Below are positions 8,521 to 16,897 of a stretch of 38,693 nucleotides of DNA, piece after piece. The translations under genes were made by a program, and so were the position numbers. The notes below the pieces were generated by a model, which was not told where the DNA came from, made no database searches, and worked only from the letters and a program-made list of their open reading frames with translations. The stretch spans positions 1 through 38,693 of IMG/VR virus record IMGVR_UViG_3300025679_000219. The stretch is one strand, 5' to 3'. Each line of letters starts with the position of its first letter. Position 1 is the first letter of the stretch. The DNA comes from a virus.

Positions 8521-8598
8521 TAGGCTCAAATGTATAGCCTAAAATGGGTTCATGCCAAGACATGCCTATACTTTGGCACGATTATTGGCAAACCCATT
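8521..8598 (-). other. Intergenic inverted repeats upstream of adaptor gene
   Basis: Two hairpins can form here. One is TAGGCT/AGCCTA (8521-8526 with 8536-8541). The other is AATGGGTT/AACCCATT (8543-8550 with 8591-8598), continued inward by GCCAA/TTGGC (8554-8558 with 8585-8589). GCCAA can alternatively pair with TTGGC at 8573-8577, so two folds compete. The region is untranslated and precedes the connector genes, so it may tune their expression or protect processed mRNA. Confidence 0.5.
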
Positions 8599-8642
8599 AA
8601 AAGGGCAGTGGCAGGTCCGCCCTGACCTGCCATGACCTGCCC
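8599..8642 (-). terminator. Intrinsic terminator after capsid block
   Basis: On the leftward strand a two-tier stem forms: GGGCAG/CTGCCC outside (8642-8637 with 8608-8603) and a perfect GGCAGGTC/GACCTGCC inside (8631-8624 with 8617-8610) with a 6-base loop. It is followed by TTTT (8602-8599). It lies 11 bases after the stop of the 143-residue gene. The U-tract is short, so it may act as a partial terminator that lowers transcription of the tail genes relative to capsid genes. Confidence 0.6.
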
Positions 8643-8652
8643 GTACTGGAAA

Positions 8653-9084
8653 TTAGACGCCGCCGCCTTCCGTGTTTGGCTCCTCAATCACTGGGTCGGT
8701 TGAATTTGCCACGATAAGCTGCGCCATGTCCGCTCGTTTTGCATCATCAGGAACCGGAATTTCCTTGTGATCCATTATCGCGGTCAAAGTATCGGTCGAG
8801 AGTTTTGACAGACTGCCCTCGCCTTTTGGTATAAGGGTTTCGATCAAACCTTTTAACCGCTCAATTTCTGCTTTTTGGGAATCCGCCTCAGTTTGAAGTG
8901 AAGCAATCGCGGTGCCATGATTGGTTGACGGCTGACTGGTGGAGGGCATTTCGCCCTCTACCAGCTCAGTTGCCCCGAGCCGAACTAGCCGCTCGAAGTC
9001 CGTTCCTACAGGAAACTCTTCATGCCCACGGGTTTCCCCGGGTTGAAAAGACCCTACTTGCTGAATTATGTTGAATGTACTCAT
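8653..9084 (-). CDS. Phage protein with coiled coil and HeH-like end
   Basis: A 143-residue protein starting at ATG 9084 in a TAATG overlap with the capsid gene stop. Residues about 60-90 are a charged coiled coil (SQKAEIERLKGLIETLI). Residues about 93-128 (LSTDTLTAIMDHKEIPVPDDAKRAD split by a turn) look like the HeH/LEM-type helix-extended-helix domain often seen in small phage proteins next to capsid genes. Such proteins may bind nucleic acid or act as head-completion factors. The family is proposed from pattern only. Confidence 0.5.
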   Translation of the reverse strand: MSTFNIIQQVGSFQPGETRGHEEFPVGTDFERLVRLGATELVEGEMPSTSQPSTNHGTAIASLQTEADSQKAEIERLKGLIETLIPKGEGSLSKLSTDTLTAIMDHKEIPVPDDAKRADMAQLIVANSTDPVIEEPNTEGGGV

Positions 9085-10136
9085 TAGCACCTAAACGGTA
9101 CCACCGCCGAAGGGAAGTAGATCGCGGGAGCACCGGCAAAGCTCATTGTCGAGACTCCGCGAGCCGGATTCCGTTTCAGATCGAAATCAAAATAAAGGTT
9201 ATCGAACTGACCTGGATTTGATTTGGTGCCTGAAACTAGATTATCCGCGTTCCGAGTTAAAAGAAACTCGCCAACCGGTTCGCCCGTTTCACGTGCTCCG
9301 ACTAAAACGCCGTACCCCTGGGCAATGTAGAGTTGCACCGTGCCCGAATCGTCGATGTACGTTTTATCGTATTCAACAATTTGCGGCAAATCCGCCTCAA
9401 ACATATATGTGTTCACGTTCGCAAGCGTAAATGGCTGTGCGCCAGCACCTACCGTGATCACCCTCTTTGCGCCCAAGTCGTTCGGATTCGTGTTCGCAAG
9501 AAGCGAGTTTACATCCGTCGAGTTTAGGTAGAGCTTAGCGTTTCTGCCAAATGAAACCGAGTGACCTCGGTGCCTTAATTTAGCGTTGCGCATGTCGAGC
9601 ATCGGGGTTGCAGTTGCAACAGTCGCCCAAGCCGTCGCCGCATTGAACGGAGTCAGATTAAACGTATCTTGGTAGATGATCGACCCGTTTGGCCCTGGAA
9701 CTTGGTAAATCCCATTTGTGACCAAATCCCAGCCGATTTTGCGAATCCGGCTGATAGCCCTAGTTAAAAGGTGCTCCATATCTTCTTGCTGGGCGACGTT
9801 TAGATCAATCGCTTGACCAAACTGCCCCGCTTGCCTGGCGTTTGTGAGCCAAGAACCATGCATTTCCTTTTGATCGCCGTAAAGCCCCGGCGTCACGGTA
9901 AATGTCGAAAGACCTTCGCGTTTAACTTTCCCGTATCCTTCGTCGGCGATCCTTGCGGTCAGAAGCCCCTTATAGTTGTCGCGCTGCTCCCAAATTACTA
10001 GAGCCGCGTTTACCGAGCGAGTCGGCATAATGTCCGTAAAAAGCGGATCGTCAAAAGTGAGGACCGGCATCTTGTCTTGCAGAATTTCAGTTAAAACTGC
10101 TGACGTTGCGAATTGATATTGTGGTGATATTGCCAT
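9084..10136 (-). CDS. Major capsid protein (lambda gpE-like)
   Basis: A 350-residue protein of the size and layout of the phage capsid E family. It has an N-terminal helix, a P-domain-like region at about 95-170, a beta-rich middle, and the segment ADLPQIVEYDKTYIDDSGT then GYGVLVGARETGEPVGEF, which matches the family's conserved C-terminal half. It would form the HK97-fold shell. It lies after the decoration and protease/scaffold genes, the lambda-like order. The C-terminus ends RNPARGVSTMSFAGAP, then a short tail. ATG at 10136 is unambiguous. Confidence 0.8.
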   Translation of the reverse strand: MAISPQYQFATSAVLTEILQDKMPVLTFDDPLFTDIMPTRSVNAALVIWEQRDNYKGLLTARIADEGYGKVKREGLSTFTVTPGLYGDQKEMHGSWLTNARQAGQFGQAIDLNVAQQEDMEHLLTRAISRIRKIGWDLVTNGIYQVPGPNGSIIYQDTFNLTPFNAATAWATVATATPMLDMRNAKLRHRGHSVSFGRNAKLYLNSTDVNSLLANTNPNDLGAKRVITVGAGAQPFTLANVNTYMFEADLPQIVEYDKTYIDDSGTVQLYIAQGYGVLVGARETGEPVGEFLLTRNADNLVSGTKSNPGQFDNLYFDFDLKRNPARGVSTMSFAGAPAIYFPSAVVPFRC

Positions 10137-10145
10137 AGTTTTTAT

Positions 10146-10910
10146 TTAGTAGAGGTCTACTACCCCCGTCGAAGTGGTGCCCCAAACAAGCCCAAATCGC
10201 CCTGCTGTAAGGGCATTTGCATCAAGCCCTATAAGGTCAGCGCAGTTCAAAAAGCCCTTTACAATAATTGGAAGTGCTCTTTGCCCCGATGGCCCGTTTT
10301 GAGGACTTCCACCTGGCAACGTGCCAAATGTGATAAGCCCCGTCGCATCGGACGCGCCTGCAAAAGCGGCAACGCCCTTTGGTACCTGAGAACCGTCGCT
10401 ATTTCCTGAGTTGTAAGCTGCTACCGCTCCGTTTTGAACGCCTACGGTTGTATGAACCGCTCCGATTGTGCCACCGGTTAGGTTTTGAACCAAGGTCACC
10501 AGGTTTTGAGGCTGGTTAGCCAATTTGCCCGCGAACGTGATTACAATCGGTGTGCCTGTGCCTGAGATTGGTCCACCGGTCACGGTCACGCCGCCAGTTC
10601 CAATAGCAGGAAGTGCGATGAGCGCGGCAAGAACCTGAGCTGCAGTTGCGCCAAATCCAAGATTCGCCGTCTGAGAAACCGCCCCGCCGCTCACGAAAAC
10701 GATGTTAAACGTTCCTGCGGTGAGCGTTGCGGTTGCCGTAAGCGTTTGAACGTCGCTCGCATTTGCCGAGGTCACGATTCCAACGACCGTGCCCTGCGCT
10801 ATGGTTTGGTTAGCTGCAAGTGGGAATGGCAACTCCTCCATCGGAGTTTTGAACCCGTTTGCTTGCTCAATTTGTGACTGCGTGTAATACGCATTTGCTA
10901 CAGTTGGCAT
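10146..10910 (-). CDS. Head decoration protein (gpD-like) with inserted beta domain
   Basis: A 254-residue protein. Residues about 24-50 (EELPFPLAANQTIAQGTVVG) and about 170-254 (from QVPKGVAAFAG to the final GLVWGT strand) together resemble lambda gpD-like head decoration proteins, which clamp the capsid three-fold axes. Residues about 55-160 are a separate beta domain of the kind often inserted in phage capsid decorations: a GTF strand, then ATAAQVLAALIALPAIGTGG, then a FAGKLA strand. The ATG at 10910 has an excellent AAGGAGGTG 5 bases upstream, the strongest ribosome site in the late region, as expected for an abundant virion protein. Confidence 0.65.
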   Translation of the reverse strand: MPTVANAYYTQSQIEQANGFKTPMEELPFPLAANQTIAQGTVVGIVTSANASDVQTLTATATLTAGTFNIVFVSGGAVSQTANLGFGATAAQVLAALIALPAIGTGGVTVTGGPISGTGTPIVITFAGKLANQPQNLVTLVQNLTGGTIGAVHTTVGVQNGAVAAYNSGNSDGSQVPKGVAAFAGASDATGLITFGTLPGGSPQNGPSGQRALPIIVKGFLNCADLIGLDANALTAGRFGLVWGTTSTGVVDLY

Positions 10911-12247
10911 TATTTCACCTCCTTAAGTGCTTTTTGCCCCATTGGAGTCAACTTCATCAGCCGCTCCTTTTCGAGTTTGTGAGCGTCCGCGTCGTATCCG
11001 TCCGGATTTGCGCCCGCGATTTCCTGGGTGAACAATTTGTGGCTCACCGCGTTTTCGAACATGTCACGAACCGCTTTCACGTTTTCGCCCTCGAAGATTC
11101 CGCCCGATTCGTTAAACCTTACAGTGCCACCGCCGTCTAAAGTCGCCCCCATTTGAAACGTTTTTTCAATGTCTTTCCGCTGAGCGGGAACAGCTTTGCC
11201 AATTCTGATTACTGAATCGGCAAAGAGTTTTGCCGCGTTGTTAGCCGCCGCTAGCTTCAGCCGATCATTGTCCTTTTTGAACTCCGATAGCTGAGCGACG
11301 ATGTTTTCATCAACTGAAAAGGTAGCTTTTTCGGCTACGTCAAGTGATTCGATTTCGCTCTCTGATAGTCCCACCTGGGCTTTGGCCTCGGGGGTATCAG
11401 CGCGAAAATATGCCAATAATTTTTGTTTGAGTGTCATAGATTTCCCTTTTGCCGCGCCTCCGGCGGCTTGTCTCGACCAGTCCGAAACCCCTTCCGAGGT
11501 GTCTTCTGGTTCTTTGCCGATGTTTCCGCAAGTTGCTCCCTGCGAAACTGTTAAGTCGTGAATTTTTTGGATGTCTTCCATATCGCCCGCCGAATGGCGC
11601 GAGCCTGCAAACCGCGCAAACGCCCCAACCAAAACCTGAGCGTCGGCGATCCTTGGCTCAAGGCAAAGCGCGTTGCCGACTATGGTTTTCTTTTGAGTGT
11701 CAAATTGCAGGCTCACTTTAAGCGGCTTGTCGTCGCCAATCTCATCGTTTAGCCAAAGCGGAATCTCAATATCGGCAAAGATTTCATCGTCAACCCGTTT
11801 CAGGGAGAGAAGTTTGCCGAGCTTGCCGTCTAAAATGGTCGGGATCCCAAAACTTGGCAAATGCTCCAAGTCGTTGTCTACCGGCGCAAACGCTTTGATC
11901 GCCGCGTCTGCCTCGTCCTCGCTAAACGAAAAGTCACGATCTGGATAGTCCCCGCACTCGAAAACCTTGCCTGAGCGAATCATTGAATCGCCCGACTTTG
12001 CAAAAGAGGCTAGAGCGAACGTGCTCATCTTCCCCTTGCTCTGCCACGCGATAGGGAGTTTCAGACCCTTTTTAGTCGCTATCTCAATGATCGTTGCTTT
12101 AACCGCTTTGGGGTTCTCGGCTTTGCCAATCAGTTTTGAAGCCGAGTCCACATCGTCTTGATCGACGATAGGAAACAGTCTGTTTTTGGGATCGCCAAAA
12201 TCATCGTCTGATAAAGCGTCCCGTTCTTTTGTATCTAGTTTGCTCAT
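10910..12247 (-). CDS. DUF6582-type / prohead protease / scaffold fusion (probable)
   Basis: A 445-residue protein with three visible parts. Residues about 10-66 (LSDDDFGDP, then a helical repeat ending KKGLKLP) look like the DUF6582 module. Residues about 100-235 look like a Mu/U35-type prohead protease. They contain DNDLEHLPSF with a candidate catalytic His, a DGKLG turn, and PLKVSLQF with a candidate catalytic Ser. The remainder is helical and charged with a coiled coil near 320-345, suiting an internal scaffold that the protease would remove. It precedes decoration and capsid genes, the right place. The catalytic residues are inferred from spacing and not proven. Confidence 0.55.
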   Translation of the reverse strand: MSKLDTKERDALSDDDFGDPKNRLFPIVDQDDVDSASKLIGKAENPKAVKATIIEIATKKGLKLPIAWQSKGKMSTFALASFAKSGDSMIRSGKVFECGDYPDRDFSFSEDEADAAIKAFAPVDNDLEHLPSFGIPTILDGKLGKLLSLKRVDDEIFADIEIPLWLNDEIGDDKPLKVSLQFDTQKKTIVGNALCLEPRIADAQVLVGAFARFAGSRHSAGDMEDIQKIHDLTVSQGATCGNIGKEPEDTSEGVSDWSRQAAGGAAKGKSMTLKQKLLAYFRADTPEAKAQVGLSESEIESLDVAEKATFSVDENIVAQLSEFKKDNDRLKLAAANNAAKLFADSVIRIGKAVPAQRKDIEKTFQMGATLDGGGTVRFNESGGIFEGENVKAVRDMFENAVSHKLFTQEIAGANPDGYDADAHKLEKERLMKLTPMGQKALKEVK

Positions 12248-12270
12248 GTTGTTTATTTATTTCAGGCATT

Positions 12271-12307
12271 AAAAAACCGCCCATGAGCGCGGGGGCTCAA
12301 AAGCGGT
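12271..12307 (-). terminator. Intrinsic terminator upstream of protease/capsid block
   Basis: On the leftward strand ACCGC (12307-12303) pairs with GCGGT (12280-12276). An inner TGAGC/GCTCA stem lies at 12299-12295 and 12288-12284, and the T run starts right after the stem (12276-12271). It sits 20 bases past the stop of the 52-residue gene and 24 before the protease ATG, leaving no room for a new promoter. Capsid expression must therefore read through it. The opposite strand also has a T-rich flank, so it could act in both directions. Confidence 0.65.
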
Positions 12308-12328
12308 CTTAATTCTTTATTTTTCTAG

Positions 12329-12487
12329 TTAGTTTTTAGGCTTTTCTGGTTCGGGTGGGGAAGGCTCCTTCTGCTCTATTCCATGCTTTTCGGCAACTTC
12401 TTTCCAAGCCTCCGACATCGCCTTTTCATCAATTTCGTCAGGGCCAAACCCCATCATTCCACGTTCTGGTTTTTCGTCTTCTGGCAT
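12329..12487 (-). CDS. Small acidic protein
   Basis: A 52-residue ORF from ATG 12487, in a TAATG overlap with the stop of the minor head gene. It is acidic, with a helical middle (EKAMSEAWKEVAEKHGIE) and a Pro/Glu/Lys tail. Upstream in-frame codons reach 12526 but would overlap the minor head gene. Unknown function; small acidic proteins at this place can be head-assembly helpers. Confidence 0.5.
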   Translation of the reverse strand: MPEDEKPERGMMGFGPDEIDEKAMSEAWKEVAEKHGIEQKEPSPPEPEKPKN

Positions 12488-14034
12488 TATACTATTATAC
12501 CCTTTTTGGTAAGATATTGCCTCCAAACTTCCATTGATCGGGACTTGTCGTCCAGGTCAAAAGTCAGCTTCATCTTGAACCCGTTCTTGCACCACCAATC
12601 TGCCCCTTTATCCCCATATTTGAGCATCAAATCGTTCATATCGGAAACGCCCGGTAAGCCGTCTTTGGCAAGTGCTTCGATAGTCGCATCTGGCAACTTC
12701 GCGTTGAATCCAAACCTTGCCCAGGTGTAATAACCGTTCCATTTTGGATCGTCATAATTCCCTACGCAAAGCCCGTCGATTCGCGATATTTTAGCCGCCT
12801 TCATCCGCTCGACCATTTTGGCAAAAACCCGCGTTGCCGTCCCTGGCTCTTCGTCTACAACCGCTATTAAATCTAAATGGGCGAGAATTTCATCTTCAAC
12901 TTTCTTAAACGAAAGTTGCTCGGCTACCCCAGTCCCTTTCAAGTAGAATGGATCTAGAGTTCCTTTCACCGCGTCAACTGTGATCTCCCCGCCGCTTGAT
13001 GCAACCGTTACAGTTGACCCAGGGATTGCCGCAGCCAAATCTCCAACTTGCTGAGCAGTCATTTCAGTCCCAAAAGTATCATCAATCGCTTTTCTGGTTC
13101 TTAAATCGCACGTTTCGGCGTAGTAGGCCACGCCAATAAAACTGCATTTAACCTTAACTTTTGGCGGGGCGTCCCCATAGAGCCTTTTGGAAAGCGCATC
13201 CTTTGCCCTCGAAGGGTCAATTTTAGCCGCGTCGTCGCAATCTATCGTGACCGAAGGCCCGTCATCGCCGTAGAGTTTCTCGGAAAGCGGGTCTTGTTTT
13301 GCGCCAGAAGACGATCCACTTGAAGGCAAACCGCCTTTAGAAAGCGGGCTTTGCGCCTCTTCCGATTCTTCTTCGGAACCTGCATTGTCCCTTGGAAAAC
13401 CCTTAACCCCGTCGCTGCGCTCAAGTGTGCAGGTGCAGTTGCCAAGGCACTCCGTATCGCCATCTCCTGGATAGCCGATCAGCGTGTCTTTCGTATAGGG
13501 CGACAACGCGGCGATCTGCGGGCAGTCTTCGCAATGCTTTTCAAACCCTAAAACCCAGTCAAAAGTAACATCCGACTTAGAGCCGTCTACAAACCCTTTA
13601 TTTGCCGTGCCCCGCATTTTGCGGGCGTAAAGATCGCTCCTTGCGTCAAGCGAACCTGCTCTGATATTTCCGCTGTCATCGACATATCTAGCGTCGCCGC
13701 TTTTGATCGCGGATGCAAACTCATTTAGATATTTGCTCTCTCCGTCCTTGATGCCCCGAGCCTCATGCAAAACGTCCTCAGCTTTGTAGCTAGTTTTTCC
13801 TGCTCGCTCTAGCCCAAGCTGGAGCGCGGTCGCGTGACCGTGAAGCAAAATCTTGTCGAACTCGTCTTGCCATTTTTCAAGCGATATTTGCTTTTTTTCT
13901 AGCTGCGAATTTAGAGAGTGAAGCCGCCCTTTGACGTCCTTCATCGACCGGTGCCATTCGCTGTCTGTGGGTGCCTCTCTTTTCGTTTTGAAACTTGCGA
14001 AACTTAGCCGCCTGATCGGCAGCATCCTCCTCAA
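12487..14034 (-). CDS. Mu gpF-like minor head protein with extra C-terminal domain
   Basis: Residues about 30-210 have the head-morphogenesis (SPP1 gp7/Mu gpF) layout: helical N-terminus, then a Cys cluster (HCEDCPQIA, then ECLGNCTCTLE) that can bind zinc. Residues about 210-280 are a Ser/Gly/Glu linker. Residues about 285-515 form another domain with GTATRVFAKMVERMKAAK, NGYYTWARFGF, DWWCKNG and FDLDD then SRSMEVWRQYL, a pattern I associate with GNAT-like proteins of other bacteria. Start is uncertain: TTG 14034, ATG 14025 and ATG 13944 are possible, all overlapping the portal gene. The N-terminal call is firm, the C-terminal one tentative. Confidence 0.65.
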   Translation of the reverse strand: MRRMLPIRRLSFASFKTKREAPTDSEWHRSMKDVKGRLHSLNSQLEKKQISLEKWQDEFDKILLHGHATALQLGLERAGKTSYKAEDVLHEARGIKDGESKYLNEFASAIKSGDARYVDDSGNIRAGSLDARSDLYARKMRGTANKGFVDGSKSDVTFDWVLGFEKHCEDCPQIAALSPYTKDTLIGYPGDGDTECLGNCTCTLERSDGVKGFPRDNAGSEEESEEAQSPLSKGGLPSSGSSSGAKQDPLSEKLYGDDGPSVTIDCDDAAKIDPSRAKDALSKRLYGDAPPKVKVKCSFIGVAYYAETCDLRTRKAIDDTFGTEMTAQQVGDLAAAIPGSTVTVASSGGEITVDAVKGTLDPFYLKGTGVAEQLSFKKVEDEILAHLDLIAVVDEEPGTATRVFAKMVERMKAAKISRIDGLCVGNYDDPKWNGYYTWARFGFNAKLPDATIEALAKDGLPGVSDMNDLMLKYGDKGADWWCKNGFKMKLTFDLDDKSRSMEVWRQYLTKKGIIV

Positions 14035-15451
14035 TATCAGCGTCGCCCGCCGATTCTGAATTGTCCGCCCGCTCAGGGAATCCTAAAATATCACGATCAA
14101 TCCCATCAAGTTGGCTTGGATCGATATACTGCGAGGTCATAAGCGCGGCAATGCCGGTAGCGTTAGCCGCAAAATCAGGCATTGACGTTCTTTGCATCGA
14201 TGCAATTGGCGTGTAGTTGTCGGCAAAGTCCTTGCCAAAATTCATCACCAGAAGCGGGTGAAAAAGCTTTGCCGTAAGCACCTCGCAAATGTTTCGCCGC
14301 ACGTATTGCTTTAGTTCGTCAAGCAAATCCTGAGCGTTGTCGCTGTCGCTTTTCGAACTTCGTTTTGCCTCTAGGATAGACCGCGCCGTTAAAACCAGGG
14401 TCGTCACCATCTCCATGTCGCACTCGGCTTTTGCCCGCTCGAAAAATTGTACGTCGGCGTGAGGCGCATGAACAGTGACCAAAGTTCCAAACGGAAAAAC
14501 GGCAAAGCCGCCGTTTCGAAGTTGGCTAAGCGACGTTGCAATCGCGTTTGCTAGCCTTACCGGCTGCCCCGTGATCTGGTCTTTGACCGGTGTCTGCTGA
14601 TTTTCGTCGGGTGCAACCGCTGTAATCATTCCGCCTGCAAATTGAGTCGCGGTTTTGATTTCCTCTTGGTTTAGCGCGGTTTTTCTCAGCCAAGAATTGT
14701 AAGCCCGGCGATACCAACTTCTGCCCCTTGGATCCGCGTCAGAATCATCCAGCGTTAGAATCAAAAGCTTTTCAGGGGCAATCGCGTTTGGGATCAGCGA
14801 AACGTCATAAACGATCCCCGTCCTTAGAGCAATTGAGCCTCCTGGAACTTTAGCGATCACTCCACGAAAGTTGTTTTGCCCGTCTAAAACAAAGCTGTAA
14901 TTGACATGCGGCTTTGGGCGAATCGACTTAACCCCGAAAAGACCTGAATAAATTCCGTCCTCAATATAGTCGTAGGTGATTTCGGCGATCTTGTGACCCT
15001 TGCGAATCGCTTCAAGCAAATTCCAAAGCGTTGATAAAATCGGGCGGTCGGTTCTGCCGAGCCGGTTTACAATGTGCCTTATAAAATCGCTTGCGTACTC
15101 ACTCTTTTCATAGTCCGAAACCTGCTCAGGAGTCGCCCCTGTTTTTGGCGGTGATTTGACGTTCGGCGAAATCGACAATCCATCTGCAAGAACCAAAACC
15201 TTTAGAGCTGCCTCGGCGGCTCCAAGCACCGGTTCAGCCGCCATTTTATCGTAGATGTCAAGCCCGAACTGGCTTTCGGCATCATCAATTTCTTGAGGCA
15301 ACGCTCGGTCGCCAATGAAAAACGGGTAGCTCTCGCTGGAAGCGATGTAAGAAACGATAGGAACCGAAACAACTTCCGCTTCAATCTTTTCGATCGGCGT
15401 TTCGGTGGTGATCGCGCTTTCGTCTATTTTTGCAACTGGTTGTTTTGCCAT
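13877..15451 (-). CDS. Portal protein, DUF935 / Mu gp29-like
   Basis: A 524-residue protein with the DUF935 portal pattern. An early helical block (AAEPVLGAAEAALKVLVLA) is followed by ILSTLWNLLEAIRKGHKIAEI, then a mixed alpha/beta body with WYRRAYNSWLRKTALNQE and a helical wing that ends SNTARS-like. Portals form the dodecameric DNA entry ring on the prohead. It follows the terminase (stop immediately before its ATG) and precedes the minor head protein, as in Mu-like heads. The last 60 residues are charged and Ala-rich and overlap the next gene by up to 158 bases. Confidence 0.8.
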   Translation of the reverse strand: MAKQPVAKIDESAITTETPIEKIEAEVVSVPIVSYIASSESYPFFIGDRALPQEIDDAESQFGLDIYDKMAAEPVLGAAEAALKVLVLADGLSISPNVKSPPKTGATPEQVSDYEKSEYASDFIRHIVNRLGRTDRPILSTLWNLLEAIRKGHKIAEITYDYIEDGIYSGLFGVKSIRPKPHVNYSFVLDGQNNFRGVIAKVPGGSIALRTGIVYDVSLIPNAIAPEKLLILTLDDSDADPRGRSWYRRAYNSWLRKTALNQEEIKTATQFAGGMITAVAPDENQQTPVKDQITGQPVRLANAIATSLSQLRNGGFAVFPFGTLVTVHAPHADVQFFERAKAECDMEMVTTLVLTARSILEAKRSSKSDSDNAQDLLDELKQYVRRNICEVLTAKLFHPLLVMNFGKDFADNYTPIASMQRTSMPDFAANATGIAALMTSQYIDPSQLDGIDRDILGFPERADNSESAGDADIEEDAADQAAKFRKFQNEKRGTHRQRMAPVDEGRQRAASLSKFAARKKANIA

Positions 15452-16897
15452 TTATATCAAATCTTTCAAATAATTGCTCGCCTCAGACGGCTCATAAATC
15501 GGTGTAAACGCGCCGGTTCGAGATGCGTTCAACTTGTTAAAACTATCTGCCAGCGCGTCCACCTGGTCATCGTTTGCGCCGCTTGGGAATTGTCTAAGCT
15601 CTTCAATAAAATCTTGATTCCAAAACGCTTTTACAATCCGAACTTTCCCACCGCTTACCATTGCTGAAAATGGAGACGCACGAAGTTCTTTTGAACCTGA
15701 AACCGGCCCCGTTCTAACCGCGAAGCCTTTAAGCAGTTTTATAAAGTTTTGCGCGTCCACCACGCCCGCTTGGCCAGGGTCTTGAGGCCCCCAAACCGGG
15801 CAAATCGCGCCGTCAAGTTGAGCCGTTCTTAAAATCACCTGGTCGCGCTCGAACGGGTTCCACCGCCCGCGAACAACATCAGCAACGTAGAAAAAGCCGT
15901 TGGTGTCTGGCCCTGCTAGTTTCACACCCGCTGTATAGTCGCCGCTTAAACTAGCCGCTTTATCCCAAGCTCGTTGAACTGGAAGCTCTTCGATAGGCAA
16001 ACTCTCAACGATTTGCAATTTGCCAACCTCAAAAAATGAACCTTCTTTTGGCGTCGGGTTCTGCTGGTAAAGTGCTTCGAAACTTGCAAGCCCTTCGCGC
16101 CCTGCCATGACTTCTTTCACCCTTAAAATCGCTTCTTTTGGCCAGCGGTCGGGCCATAACGCTTCGCCCTCAGCCCTGCCTAGCGGATCGCCCCCAGTCG
16201 CTAACGCCGGTAACTTGAGAACCGTCCACCGAGAAGGCTCGCTCAAAATCGCGCGAGTCGAAATATCGTCGAAGTGCCAGCGGGTCATGATTAAAATGAC
16301 CGCCGCTTTTGGCTCTAATCGTGTGTATAAATCGTCGGTAAACCAGTCCCAAAGCTTTTCGCGGTAGACGACCGAATTTGCGTCCTCGCGCTTTCGAATT
16401 GGATCGTCTATGATGATTCGGTCGAACCCGATACCGGTTGGAGGCGATCCAACTCCCCTAGTCATCAGTATCCCGCCTTGGCTCATCGCCCACTCTTTTG
16501 CGCTCTGCTTAGTTTCATCAAGCGCGAAGTTGTGCCGTACCGCGATGTTTCTAGTTTTGCGTCCAAACCGCTCTGCAAACCGCTCGTTGTATCCGGTGAT
16601 TAAAACGTTCTTATCCGGGTTTTCCCGTAAAAATTTAAGCGGGTACCGAACCGTAACTGTCTCGCTTTTTCCGTGGCGCGGCGGCATGAAAATTGCCAGG
16701 CGGTCGATCTCACCCCGATCTACCCGGTCAAGATGCTCGCAAATTAGCTCGATGTGCCTCGCGTGGGCGTCCCAACCTGACGGAAGGGTGTTTTCAAGCC
16801 ATTTCTGGTACGTGATCGGGCGCGGTCTTAAATCTGGGTTGCGACGCCTGTACTCGGCAATTAAGGCAAGCGGATCAAGTTTCAAGCTGAGCGGCAA
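15452..16897 (-). CDS. terL: Terminase large subunit
   Basis: A 481-residue motor-nuclease that cuts phage DNA and pumps it into the prohead. The ATPase half shows Walker A PPRHGKSE at 72-79, Walker B RIIIDDP at 160-166 and the coupling motif MTRWH at 204-208. The nuclease half shows AWDKAA with Asp312, Asp320 and NDDQVDAL with Asp447, the acidic residues of the RNase H fold. Length is normal. The first codon is TTG at 16897 with a weak ribosome site; TTG at 16885 is an alternative. It overlaps the small subunit by 23 bases. Confidence 0.92.
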   Translation of the reverse strand: MPLSLKLDPLALIAEYRRRNPDLRPRPITYQKWLENTLPSGWDAHARHIELICEHLDRVDRGEIDRLAIFMPPRHGKSETVTVRYPLKFLRENPDKNVLITGYNERFAERFGRKTRNIAVRHNFALDETKQSAKEWAMSQGGILMTRGVGSPPTGIGFDRIIIDDPIRKREDANSVVYREKLWDWFTDDLYTRLEPKAAVILIMTRWHFDDISTRAILSEPSRWTVLKLPALATGGDPLGRAEGEALWPDRWPKEAILRVKEVMAGREGLASFEALYQQNPTPKEGSFFEVGKLQIVESLPIEELPVQRAWDKAASLSGDYTAGVKLAGPDTNGFFYVADVVRGRWNPFERDQVILRTAQLDGAICPVWGPQDPGQAGVVDAQNFIKLLKGFAVRTGPVSGSKELRASPFSAMVSGGKVRIVKAFWNQDFIEELRQFPSGANDDQVDALADSFNKLNASRTGAFTPIYEPSEASNYLKDLI

